From assembly GCA_002359735.1 (NCBI GenBank), contig DENS01000001.1:1-64000 (forward strand): a stretch of DNA of 64,000 bases, in the 5' to 3' direction. The position numbers were made by a program, and so were the translations under genes. The notes under the pieces were generated by a model. It was not told the origin of the DNA and did not search any database. It saw only the letters and a list, made by a program, of their open reading frames with translations. Origin of the DNA: Micavibrio sp. UBA2638 (lineage in GTDB: Bacteria; Pseudomonadota; Alphaproteobacteria; Micavibrionales; Micavibrionaceae). How positions within the stretch are numbered: position 1 is the stretch's first letter; each line of letters starts with the position of its first letter. Below are positions 1-7,948 of this stretch, piece by piece.

Positions 1-106
1 GTACCATCATGTGGGGCAGGTCAAAAGGTGTCATTTGAAACAGGGACGGTTTTGTGAGTTTTGTGGGTTTTGTCGGTTAATAAGGCCGCACTCGAAGATT
101 TTGTCA

Positions 107-304
107 TTACACGTCTCGCATTTTCTGAGGCTTGTAATTTTCAAGAGAGGCAATAAACGCTTCAATTTCCGCACGGGTAACAAAAGTCCTGCCCTCGCAC
201 TTAATGGCTTTTATTTTTTGATCGTTGAATAGTTTATAAAGCTTTGTGACGCCACAGTTAAGGGCAACACACGCTTCTTTTACTGATAAAAGTTCGGTAT
301 GCAT
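107..304 (-). CDS. Excisionase-like small HTH DNA-binding protein
   Basis: This 65-residue protein is almost entirely one MerR/excisionase-type helix-turn-helix (HTH_17 style). A 'SVKEACVALNCG' helix pair is followed by 'KLYKLFNDQKIKAIK', and a 'RAEIEAFIASL' end resembles the wing and last helix of AlpA/Xis proteins. A good ribosome site (AAGGA) lies a few bases before the ATG. It is the third gene behind the integrase on the same strand, so a role as recombination directionality factor or element regulator is inferred from context. It could equally be a simple repressor. The DNA-binding fold is fairly sure; the function is not. Confidence 0.7.
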   Translation of the reverse strand: MHTELLSVKEACVALNCGVTKLYKLFNDQKIKAIKCEGRTFVTRAEIEAFIASLENYKPQKMRDV

Positions 305-425
305 ATTTTCTTCCTTTTCAAGTTAAAAAACGGAGAGCAGCTCCGTTCATTCCTGAAAAGGATGGAATGATTAAAAAACACGATATATAGGTTTTTTAAA
401 TTGTGAGAATAAAAACTTACCAAGC

Positions 426-899
426 TTAATCACCCGAATATTTGTTTCGATAAAGGTGCAACCTCTCGGGATATTCTTTTTTGTAACGATTATAATATAT
501 TCCTCTGACAATTTCTGTCGGACTAGATTCTTCACCACTTGGCCTTAATCGAGGTTTAATACCTTTCATTTCTGCTATAATTTCAAAAAGGTCTTCTTTT
601 GTTTTGTGTGGCGTCTCTATTTCATTACCATTTTTATCAAAAGTCACAAAATCCAAGTAAATATCTACGGCAAGACCTATTTCATCGACAACAGCTTCAT
701 CAAGCCTCTTTCTACCGGGACTTTTAGGATCCACAGCGGGTATACCCGTCATTCTAAGACATAGTTCTTTCCAGTTTGCTTTCTTAGCAGTTATTTTCCA
801 TGGTTTCAGTCCAAATTTTTTGCAGAGAACGTCTAGCTCTTCTTGAGCACTATTTAATTCTTGCAAAGAAATATTTGCCAATCGATCTTTCCTGCTCAT
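426..899 (-). CDS. Hypothetical protein of the integrated element
   Basis: I do not recognise this 157-residue soluble protein. It is charged, has no signal peptide or membrane segment, and has a basic C-terminus rich in Arg, Lys and Tyr. Its ATG overlaps the integrase stop codon in an ATGA arrangement, so it is translated with the integrase and probably belongs to the element's core. A palindrome GGGTATACCC lies inside the gene at 738-747, matching one in front of the integrase. It could be an accessory recombination or regulatory factor, but nothing in the sequence proves this. Confidence 0.6.
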   Translation of the reverse strand: MSRKDRLANISLQELNSAQEELDVLCKKFGLKPWKITAKKANWKELCLRMTGIPAVDPKSPGRKRLDEAVVDEIGLAVDIYLDFVTFDKNGNEIETPHKTKEDLFEIIAEMKGIKPRLRPSGEESSPTEIVRGIYYNRYKKEYPERLHLYRNKYSGD

Positions 900-2086
900 T
901 TTTCAACTCCTATGCGAGCAATGTAATCGGCCCAGTCTTGCATCATCCTAGTGCGCTCTTCCAAAAAAGCTGCTCGATCATAGGCTTTATCAATTTTGCT
1001 TTTGGGGGTATGGGCAAGTTGACGGTCTACAACTTCGTGTCTGTACCCCAATTCTTGCTTTATACCCCCCATTGCGAGAGATCTAAAGCCATGGCCTGTC
1101 ATGCGCCCTTGATATCCCATGCGCTTTAACGCGCCCAAAATAGTATTGTTACTAATGGATTGCTTAGGTTTGACTGGGCTAGGAAACACATGGTCCCACT
1201 GCCCGGAAATTTCCCGCTGTGCTTTTAATATCCTAACCGCCTGATCTGCTAGTGGAACAATATGTTCTTTGCCCATTTTCATGCGTTCGGCTGGAATTAC
1301 CCAGCGTTTGCGTTCAAAATCAATCTCATCCCATTTGGCATTAATAAGCTCATTGGTTCTAACAAAAGTCAAAAGCATAAGGCGAAGCGCGTTTTGGGTT
1401 GTAGTATATAGACGGCCTTTATTGGCGTTAAGGTCAGCAACGAATTGCGGTAGCTCCTCGACCTCAATTGAAGAAAAATGCTGCGTTTTAACCGGTTTAA
1501 GGGCTTCAGACATTTTATACGTCGGATCATCATCTAAACGACCAGAGGCAATGGCATAACGAAAAATCTCCCCGCATTTCTGCAATTGCCTTTTGGCGAG
1601 GTCTACAGCGCCTCTTTTTTCAATTTTTCTTATAACCTCTAATATAAGGGGCCGATTAATATCCTTGATTGGAAACTTGCCGATATGAGGGAAAATGTCT
1701 TCTTCAAGTCGTTTTAAAACCTCCTGTGCGTAACGCGGCTTCCAAATGTCTTTGCGGTCCTCGTACCATTCCATAGCAATAACCTGAAATGTATTTTTAG
1801 CATCCCGTATTACGGTCTGCTTTGCCTTATTCTTATGAATTACCGGATCTTCGCCATTTGCGATTAATCTTTTGGCGTCATCTCTGGCCTGCCTTGCATC
1901 GGCAAGGGAAAACAGGGGGTACGCACCTATGGCTAATAACTTTTCTTTACCCCCAATTCTGTATTTCAAGCGCCAGTGCTTATTCCCATTGGGTTTAACG
2001 AGAAGATACAAACCGCCCCCATCGGCCATTTTAAACTGCTTCTCTTTGGGCTTTGCCTGTCGGCATTGTATATCCTTGAGCTTCAT
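896..2086 (-). CDS. P4-type tyrosine site-specific integrase
   Basis: The protein has 396 residues, normal for prophage CP4-57/P4-like integrases. The N-terminal DUF4102 arm-binding domain ('MKLKDIQCRQAKPKEKQFKM', 'DGGGLYLLV') occupies about residues 1-90, a core-binding SAM-like domain about 95-190, and the catalytic domain the rest. Catalytic residues are visible: Arg in 'FVRTNELINAKW', the 'HGFR' box, His in 'LAHTP', and the Tyr nucleophile in 'KAYDRAAF'. It should integrate or excise an element at a tRNA 3' end, and tRNA-Gln lies about 165 bases from its start with its 3' end facing the gene. The ATG is preceded by GGGGG and by a perfect GGGGTATACCCC palindrome at 2103-2114. The gene looks intact. 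Confidence 0.93.
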   Translation of the reverse strand: MKLKDIQCRQAKPKEKQFKMADGGGLYLLVKPNGNKHWRLKYRIGGKEKLLAIGAYPLFSLADARQARDDAKRLIANGEDPVIHKNKAKQTVIRDAKNTFQVIAMEWYEDRKDIWKPRYAQEVLKRLEEDIFPHIGKFPIKDINRPLILEVIRKIEKRGAVDLAKRQLQKCGEIFRYAIASGRLDDDPTYKMSEALKPVKTQHFSSIEVEELPQFVADLNANKGRLYTTTQNALRLMLLTFVRTNELINAKWDEIDFERKRWVIPAERMKMGKEHIVPLADQAVRILKAQREISGQWDHVFPSPVKPKQSISNNTILGALKRMGYQGRMTGHGFRSLAMGGIKQELGYRHEVVDRQLAHTPKSKIDKAYDRAAFLEERTRMMQDWADYIARIGVEK

Positions 2087-2102
2087 CGTACCCCCGCATG
2101 TT

Positions 2103-2114
2103 GGGGTATACCCC
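2103..2114. promoter_or_regulatory. GGGGTATACCCC palindrome ahead of the integrase
   Basis: A perfect 12-base palindrome lies 16 bases upstream of the integrase start. The 10-base core GGGTATACCC recurs at 738-747, and GGTATACC at 2193-2200. Position and recurrence suggest an operator or integrase/Xis binding site; this is inference. Confidence 0.4.
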
Positions 2115-2181
2115 TAAATTATACCCCCAATTTTTACGAATGCATGCGAAGAAGAACGAAAGCAAACGAAAGAATGTGAAA

Positions 2182-2210
2182 GCAAAACCGTTGGTATACC
2201 TTGGTTTTGC
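2182..2210. repeat. Inverted repeat between integrase and tRNA-Gln
   Basis: Arms GCAAAACC (2182-2189) and GGTTTTGC (2203-2210) are separated by 13 bases that contain GGTATACC. On the - strand the hairpin is followed by a short T run. It could be the tRNA transcript terminator or part of an attachment region. Confidence 0.45.
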
Positions 2211-2251
2211 GGATTATTATAAACAACGATGAAGGAAAATGAAAGGAAAAA

Positions 2252-2275
2252 TGGCTGGGGTGGCAGGATTCGAAC
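2252..2275 (-). other. Probable attachment site in the 3' end of tRNA-Gln
   Basis: The T-arm and acceptor end of tRNA-Gln face the integrase gene, the usual target of P4-type integrases. The second copy expected at the far end of the element would lie outside this window, so the exact core cannot be shown here. Confidence 0.35.
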
Positions 2276-2326
2276 CTGCGCATGGCGATACCAAAAACCG
2301 CTGCCTTACCGCTTGGCTACACCCCA
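2252..2326 (-). tRNA. tRNA-Gln (anticodon TTG)
   Basis: The 75-base cloverleaf on the - strand runs from TGGGGTG to an encoded CCA. The acceptor stem pairs TGGGGTG with the CACCCCA side, the T-arm has GGTTCGAATCC, and the anticodon loop TTTTGGT carries TTG. The D-arm AGCCAAGCGGTAAGGC matches glutamine tRNAs of proteobacteria. It lies downstream of tRNA-Thr in the same direction and marks the edge of the integrated element. Confidence 0.95.
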
Positions 2327-2362
2327 ACAATGTAAGAAACGATATGTCTGATCTTTCTAGGA

Positions 2363-2438
<76 letters not shown>

Positions 2439-2816
2439 ACACTACCTAAAAATATATCGCCGATTTTACTTTGCCCTTATTAAAAGACGGGAGAAAAATC
2501 GAAGCCCCCTTATGAACAAACGCTATACCTTATTGATCAAATAATTGCAAACCAATTGTCAAACCAAGACTATATAAACGTTGTAGCTCACTAACTTTAA
2601 TTAAAAATAAAACAGCGTTTAACCACAGCCGATCCATTTCAACAAAGGATTATGAGTTTTGCCAAAAATCCAGACACATTTCAAGCTGTTTTTACGAAGT
2701 TTTACAAAAATAATTTGAAAAGATTTTTAATCGGCGCATATTGGTATTACCCCAATTTTTCTGATAAATTACTATATACGGGTATGTTTTAACTTTTATC
2801 ATAATAGGGCTATCTA
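2439..2816. other. Intergenic region between tRNA-Thr and dotM
   Basis: About 380 AT-rich bases separate the divergent tRNA pair and the dotM operon. Promoters for both directions must lie here, but I see no convincing -35/-10 pair. No coding or RNA gene is apparent. Confidence 0.5.
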
Positions 2817-4061
2817 TTGTCTGGCGGACAACAAGCAGAAAATACGTTACATGAGAATGCAATTGGCTGGGCAATACTCCTGGTCGTAATAGGCGTACTT
2901 GTATGGCTTTTCTGGTATTACTATGATCACGAAGTGCGCAATATGGTACGCTGGATACGCTATGGTGAAATGTGGATTGTAAAAATATTTATCGATCTGG
3001 GGGAAATGATTGGCCTTATAAAAGACGGTCAATACAAAGTATACTATCCCGTGACAGAAAAAATGGTGCCCTGGCAAGCTGGGTTTGAAAACACTCCTGA
3101 CTACCACAAAGAAAAAATGGGATATAATCACCTTTCCCTTTTTAATGCCCTAACCATGCAACCCATGAAAATACCTTTTGTGATCATTTTGGCCGGGGCC
3201 GCATTGTGGGCCATGTTTAAAGGGCCAAACACGCAATATCGTCAAAAATTAGGTTTAGAGGGCCTCATTCGTCGCCAATCTCTCGTATTCCCAGTTATCA
3301 GCCCTTTTATTGATTTCAACCCCTCCACGCAACCACCAAGACCGCCTGGAACACCAGTGCCGGCAGAATTGCCTTCCTTCGCGGAGGCATTAGGACCAGA
3401 AGAATGGCTAGCATACGAAGAAATCCCCGTTCCTGATGGAAAAATTGACGAAGATGCCGCTTTCAAAGCCTTTCGTAAACAGCTTGGCACACGCTGGAAG
3501 GGGCCTTCTGCATTAAAACCATATCAACAGATTTTACTGGCATCTTTCTGTCTGAAAGCGGCGCGCAAGCGCAAAGAATCAGATGTGATGTTAGGCCGCG
3601 TTGCCTCATGCTGGACATTCAAAAACGGCCTTCAACTAGGCAAAGATAAAACCTTACTGAAAGAGGCACGCGCGATACTCAAAGACCCCAAAATATCCGG
3701 TGAAACACTCAGCAATTGCAATCAACATGCCTACGTCGTCACGGCCTTGTTACGCGCCCTTGTCACCGCCCGTGAAGAAGGCGGCGTTTTAGCACCAGCA
3801 CAATTCGCCTGGCTGCGCGGGTATGACCGGGCACTTTGGTACCCACTTAACAATATCGGCCGCCAAAGTTTCCACCTAGAGGCCCTAGGAGCCATGTCAC
3901 ATTATGTAGCTGAAAAACGTACATCCAGACCTATCCCCGTCCCCAAGATGCAAGGTGCCATAGAAACTATTACCGAATATATGAACTCAAGTATAGCACG
4001 CCCCATACCACAACTCGACTACAGCAACTCCAAAAAGCGTAGCGTAAAAAAAGCCGTCTAA
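2817..4061 (+). CDS. dotM: DotM/IcmP, type IVB coupling-complex membrane protein
   Basis: The 414-residue protein resembles DotM/IcmP of Dot/Icm systems (about 380 residues in Legionella), an inner-membrane partner of the DotL ATPase. It has a first membrane helix near residues 17-35, a short cytoplasmic stretch, a second helix near 118-135 ('IPFVIILAGAALWAMF'), then a long cytoplasmic domain ending with the family-like 'FHLEALGAMSHYVAEKRTSRP' region. The start is TTG, with AGGG seven bases upstream; the next ATG would remove part of the N-terminus. It is first in an operon with an unknown gene and dotL, the pairing expected for the coupling complex. The family call rests on pattern and synteny. 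Confidence 0.82.
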   Translation: MSGGQQAENTLHENAIGWAILLVVIGVLVWLFWYYYDHEVRNMVRWIRYGEMWIVKIFIDLGEMIGLIKDGQYKVYYPVTEKMVPWQAGFENTPDYHKEKMGYNHLSLFNALTMQPMKIPFVIILAGAALWAMFKGPNTQYRQKLGLEGLIRRQSLVFPVISPFIDFNPSTQPPRPPGTPVPAELPSFAEALGPEEWLAYEEIPVPDGKIDEDAAFKAFRKQLGTRWKGPSALKPYQQILLASFCLKAARKRKESDVMLGRVASCWTFKNGLQLGKDKTLLKEARAILKDPKISGETLSNCNQHAYVVTALLRALVTAREEGGVLAPAQFAWLRGYDRALWYPLNNIGRQSFHLEALGAMSHYVAEKRTSRPIPVPKMQGAIETITEYMNSSIARPIPQLDYSNSKKRSVKKAV

Positions 4062-4100
4062 AGCCAAAATAAAAAACAAAAATTAAACCAGAGAGAAAAA

Positions 4101-4691
4101 ATGATACACGCCCTGAAAAAAAACAAAACAGATAACGCAAATGCCAGTGTCGTTGACGGAAAACTGATCCTTTCTTTTCCTGAGGCCCTGACGCCAATTG
4201 TCTGGCAAATGGACTTGAACGATGCAAAATCTTCCGCATTTGAAGTCGTAGAAGACGGTAAAAATTTTGCTCTAATTACAAAAAAACAGGGTGCGCAGAA
4301 AAAAGAAAGCATCGCCCCATTTTCAACGCGAAACGAAGCCGTTGCAGCGCTTATGGCTACATCAAGCGCCCTAAAAAACGGCCATGGCCATATTCAACCC
4401 TACAGTGCGCAAAGTGCCATCCAACCTGCTGGCCAACCCGTTTATCACATGCCATCTTCATCAGAAACAAATAAAAGCAATATCGGCAAATGGTTTATCG
4501 CCATTTTATGCTTAATTATCATTGGCGCATTAATCACCATAATGAGCAGTATGCAACCACGCATTCCAACCTCGGTTGATAATGCAGGAACACGAACACC
4601 CATCAGCAACCCAGCAACGCCCGGCACCGCCAATCCAGCATCCAGCGCCGGTGTGCCGGTATCTGCAGATGATTTTTTACGATCTCGGTAA
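4101..4691 (+). CDS. Unknown single-pass membrane protein between dotM and dotL
   Basis: I do not recognise this 196-residue protein. It has a soluble N-terminal domain (about 1-90, predicted cytoplasmic), a polar linker, one membrane helix at about 129-149 ('WFIAILCLIIIGALITIM'), and a short Pro/Ala/Ser-rich tail. AGAGAG lies just ahead of the ATG. The gene starts 39 bases after dotM and ends 34 bases before dotL, so it is almost certainly cotranscribed and may be a coupling-complex subunit. I see no similarity to DotN, IcmS/W or LvgA. Function unknown. Confidence 0.7.
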   Translation: MIHALKKNKTDNANASVVDGKLILSFPEALTPIVWQMDLNDAKSSAFEVVEDGKNFALITKKQGAQKKESIAPFSTRNEAVAALMATSSALKNGHGHIQPYSAQSAIQPAGQPVYHMPSSSETNKSNIGKWFIAILCLIIIGALITIMSSMQPRIPTSVDNAGTRTPISNPATPGTANPASSAGVPVSADDFLRSR

Positions 4692-4725
4692 ATAGCTAAA
4701 ACGGTTAACGAAAGCCCGGCAAAAT

Positions 4726-7251
4726 ATGGCCATAGATAAAAAATATGAACATCAGCATGAGGCAGTCCTTCGTGACGTGCGGCCGCTCGGCACGCGTATT
4801 GCTGATTCTATGGCCCAACCATCCATTGCCTCTACCGTTTTTATCATGGCCGCTGGCGCTATTTATTTTGTGCCATGGGCCACGACATTTGCCGATTTGA
4901 TCATGGTATTTATGGTCTCATATTTTCTGTGGTTAAATTCCCGTGACCGCTCCATTGTATTTAAGCTACCCATGTCAGCGCAGCGCTATAAATACAAAGA
5001 CAATAACAATGTCGGCCCCGGTAGAAGCGGCAAGCCTGAAGGCGTTTTATATGTTGGAAACACGCATAATAACAATGAAGAAGTATGGTTCACGGATTCT
5101 GATGCCAGAACACATATTCTTTATCTGGGAACAACCGGTGCAGGTAAAACCGAAGGGCTAAAATCGCTAGTCACCAATGCCATGACGTGGGGGTCAGGGT
5201 TCGTGTATGTTGATGGTAAGGCCGATACAGACCTATGGTCATCTTTATCGGCGCTGGTGCGCCGCTTTGGCCGTGATGATGATTTGCTGGTGCTAAACTA
5301 TATGACCGGAAACTCCGCCGTTCAGGCCCCATCAAATACGATGAACCCGTTCTCGTCAGGCTCCGCATCCTATTTGACCAATATGCTTGTTTCCCTAATG
5401 CCCGAATCGCAAGGTGATAACGCGATGTGGTCGGAACGCGCAATCTCATTGGTTTCAGCCATCATGCCCGTCATGTGTTGGAAACGCGACAATCAGGATA
5501 TACCGCTATCCGTTACCATTTTGCGTGACACACTCAGCTTGCCTGCCGTTGTTAGGCTTGCCAGAGATGAAGCCGTGCCTCGCGATCTGCGAAGTGGTCT
5601 AATCGGGTATCTTGATACACTACCGGGTTTTAACGGCGACGCTTATGATGACCAGGGAAATGTAAAGCCTCCCGATGGGTCAGGGCCACCCCCAGATACA
5701 CAAACCGCCAGTCAGCAGCATGGCTATCTTGCCATGCAGTTCACTCGTTCCTTACAATCTTTAGGCGATGATTACGGCTACATCTTTGATACACAAGCCG
5801 CCGATGTGGATATGGTCGATGTGGTTCTGAATCGCCGTATACTTGTCGTGCTAATCCCAGCCTTGGAAAAATCATCAGATGAGATTGCCAACCTAGGTAA
5901 AATTGTTGCCGCAACAATCAAAGGAATGATGGGGTCAACTCTTGGCGCAACCGTGGAAGGTGAATCGTCCAAAGTCATTGAAAACAAACCGACAAAATCG
6001 GCGACGCCGTTTATGACTGTTTTTGACGAGGTTGGTTATTATACCGCCAAAGGTATGGCTGTGATGGCAGCGCAAGCCCGGTCACTGGGTTTCTGCCTGG
6101 TATTTTCCGGGCAGGATTTACCGGCAATGAAAAAATTGGTACGAGAAGAGGCTCAATCCATCACGGCGAACTGTAACATCAAAATTTTCGGAAAACTCGA
6201 AGACCCTACAGAAACCAAGGAATTTTTTGAAAAAACTGTCGGCCAGGCCATTGTAACAGAAGTATCAGGTTTCCAAATGACCGGCGGCAGCGAATTCGGC
6301 TCTTATTTTGATACCCAACAGGCCGGCGTGCAAGTGCGAGCACGCGCCTCTTACGAAGGTCTCAGATCATTTATGGAGGGTGAGGCCGTAGTCACATTTG
6401 GCGAGGCCGTCGTGGATTGTAGTATATTCTACTCTAATCCAGGCAGCGCAAAGGCCATGCGCGTAACTCGCTTCATGACGCTACCTCCTCCAGATGAAGT
6501 CATAATTAAACACTCCTCTACCATTACTAAGCTCCGCGACTTAATGGTCAACAAAACCTGGACGGCAGAACGGGCCGACGTCGCGCTAGAAACCCCGCCT
6601 GAAATTACAGCCATAAACGCCGCCTTTGATGAAGTAGAAAATAAAGTAGAAACGCCGGTAGACGCCGGTATAGCTGCACTTGTTCATGTCCATATGCTGG
6701 ATAATGACATCTCTGATGTCCCGGCAGCAAAATCAACAGGAACCACCTCTGGCGGAGGACCAGCCGCAACCAAACCAGGCATGGCCAGCGGCAATGCTAC
6801 CGCCCCGGCAACCTCACCAGCGTCCCCACTTGCTCAGAAACCAGGTTCAAACAATCTGCCTGAGCAAAAAGATGCACAGAACACACAACAGCCGCAGCAG
6901 GCACAGTCATCACCGATATCACCATTTGCAAAAAAACCAGAGCAAGCGGACACGCAAGCAAAACCGGACACCGCTCCGCAAACACAGCCATCTGCCTCGA
7001 GCCGTCAGACGCAAATACGTCAAACATCAAATGAGCCACCGTCCTCACAACAACAATCTATACAGCCATCAAGCGGACAGCCTGAGGAAGAACAAGGACA
7101 AGGACAAGGACAAACACAAACGCCTACGCAAAACACGGAAAATCCGCGAAAGAGGCTCCCACCAGAAATCGAAAACATTATAAAATCTGCTGCACAAGAT
7201 ACGAAAAACGTAATTTTTAAGGACAAAGATGAAATTAACAAAAACGACTAA
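4726..7251 (+). CDS. dotL: DotL/IcmO, type IVB secretion coupling ATPase
   Basis: The 841-residue protein is a VirD4/TraG-like ATPase of the DotL/IcmO type, which collects effector proteins for a Dot/Icm channel. Two N-terminal membrane helices (about 35-70) are followed by a Walker A 'GTTGAGKTE' (about 138-146), a Walker B-like 'FMTVFDEVGYY' (about 430-440), and 'FSGQDLPAMKKLV' of the motor domain. From about residue 665 to 805 the chain becomes Pro/Gln/Ser/Thr-rich low complexity and then ends in a charged tail. Legionella DotL uses its C-terminal extension to bind adaptors; here it looks different. The gene overlaps the next one by 23 bases. Confidence 0.9.
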   Translation: MAIDKKYEHQHEAVLRDVRPLGTRIADSMAQPSIASTVFIMAAGAIYFVPWATTFADLIMVFMVSYFLWLNSRDRSIVFKLPMSAQRYKYKDNNNVGPGRSGKPEGVLYVGNTHNNNEEVWFTDSDARTHILYLGTTGAGKTEGLKSLVTNAMTWGSGFVYVDGKADTDLWSSLSALVRRFGRDDDLLVLNYMTGNSAVQAPSNTMNPFSSGSASYLTNMLVSLMPESQGDNAMWSERAISLVSAIMPVMCWKRDNQDIPLSVTILRDTLSLPAVVRLARDEAVPRDLRSGLIGYLDTLPGFNGDAYDDQGNVKPPDGSGPPPDTQTASQQHGYLAMQFTRSLQSLGDDYGYIFDTQAADVDMVDVVLNRRILVVLIPALEKSSDEIANLGKIVAATIKGMMGSTLGATVEGESSKVIENKPTKSATPFMTVFDEVGYYTAKGMAVMAAQARSLGFCLVFSGQDLPAMKKLVREEAQSITANCNIKIFGKLEDPTETKEFFEKTVGQAIVTEVSGFQMTGGSEFGSYFDTQQAGVQVRARASYEGLRSFMEGEAVVTFGEAVVDCSIFYSNPGSAKAMRVTRFMTLPPPDEVIIKHSSTITKLRDLMVNKTWTAERADVALETPPEITAINAAFDEVENKVETPVDAGIAALVHVHMLDNDISDVPAAKSTGTTSGGGPAATKPGMASGNATAPATSPASPLAQKPGSNNLPEQKDAQNTQQPQQAQSSPISPFAKKPEQADTQAKPDTAPQTQPSASSRQTQIRQTSNEPPSSQQQSIQPSSGQPEEEQGQGQGQTQTPTQNTENPRKRLPPEIENIIKSAAQDTKNVIFKDKDEINKND

Positions 7252-7948
7252 ACGCAATAAAGCGCGCCACGCACAAAACCGCAAAACAGAAGCAGGCAAT
7301 GTATTCCTGTTTATTTTACTAGGCATCGTTTTATTTGCGACACTCTCATACATCATGTCACGCGGCTTTCGCACCACTGGAACAGATCAAATCTCCGACC
7401 GAAGAGCTGAACTAGCCGCAACAGAAATAATGAATTTTTCTCAACGCGTTGAACGAGCTATTTCAAAAACTCGCAGCAAAGGCATTTCCGAAAACGACAT
7501 TAGTCTAGAACACAATGGAAATTTCATTAACGCCAATTGTGACGATGCCGCGGATGCTGAGTTTCCAACCTGTCAAATATTCAACCCTGCCGGAGGACGC
7601 GTAACAGCCATAACACCGCCAGACGGTGCTAACGACGGAACAGCCTGGCATTATACCGGGACAACTTGTATTGAAAGCAATGTTGATACAAATTGTGAAA
7701 CCGATACCGTTTCTAACGAAGAATTACTTATGATATTACCGAATGTGCGCGAAAATGTGTGCCGCTTTATCAATAATAAGCTGAACATTACCGGAATCCC
7801 TACAGCGACGGGCACATATTCCGGCACCGCCTTTACAGGTAGCTTCGCGGATGGAAGTGAAATTATTATCGCAAGTGGGCCTCATGATACGGCCTGCTAT
7901 AGTGATGGTACAAATTACCATTTTTATTATACGCTTATGAAGCGCTAA
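7229..7948 (+). CDS. Pilin-like (GspK/PilX-style) exported protein
   Basis: The 239-residue protein begins with a basic leader and 'KTEAGNVF', then one hydrophobic helix at about 25-44 and 'SRG'. This is like prepilin N-termini of the GspK/PilX kind, including the absence of Glu at position 5 after the Gly. The remainder is a Cys-containing ectodomain with 'GISENDIS', a 'TPPDG' turn, 'NVCRFINNKL' and a final 'GPHDTACY' segment. The same features occur in order in the protein at 43795-44454, so the two are paralogues. Its own ribosome site AAGGA lies inside the end of dotL, and the 23-base overlap implies coupled translation. Pilin identity is inferred from architecture only. Confidence 0.65.
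   Translation: MKLTKTTKRNKARHAQNRKTEAGNVFLFILLGIVLFATLSYIMSRGFRTTGTDQISDRRAELAATEIMNFSQRVERAISKTRSKGISENDISLEHNGNFINANCDDAADAEFPTCQIFNPAGGRVTAITPPDGANDGTAWHYTGTTCIESNVDTNCETDTVSNEELLMILPNVRENVCRFINNKLNITGIPTATGTYSGTAFTGSFADGSEIIIASGPHDTACYSDGTNYHFYYTLMKR

Noticed and set aside
11..232. Frame on + strand at the left edge
   Set aside because: It is antisense to the excisionase-like gene and has no ribosome site or family resemblance.
6680..7183. Long + strand frame rich in Gln/His/Arg inside dotL
   Set aside because: It is an out-of-frame reading of the low-complexity C-terminal part of dotL.
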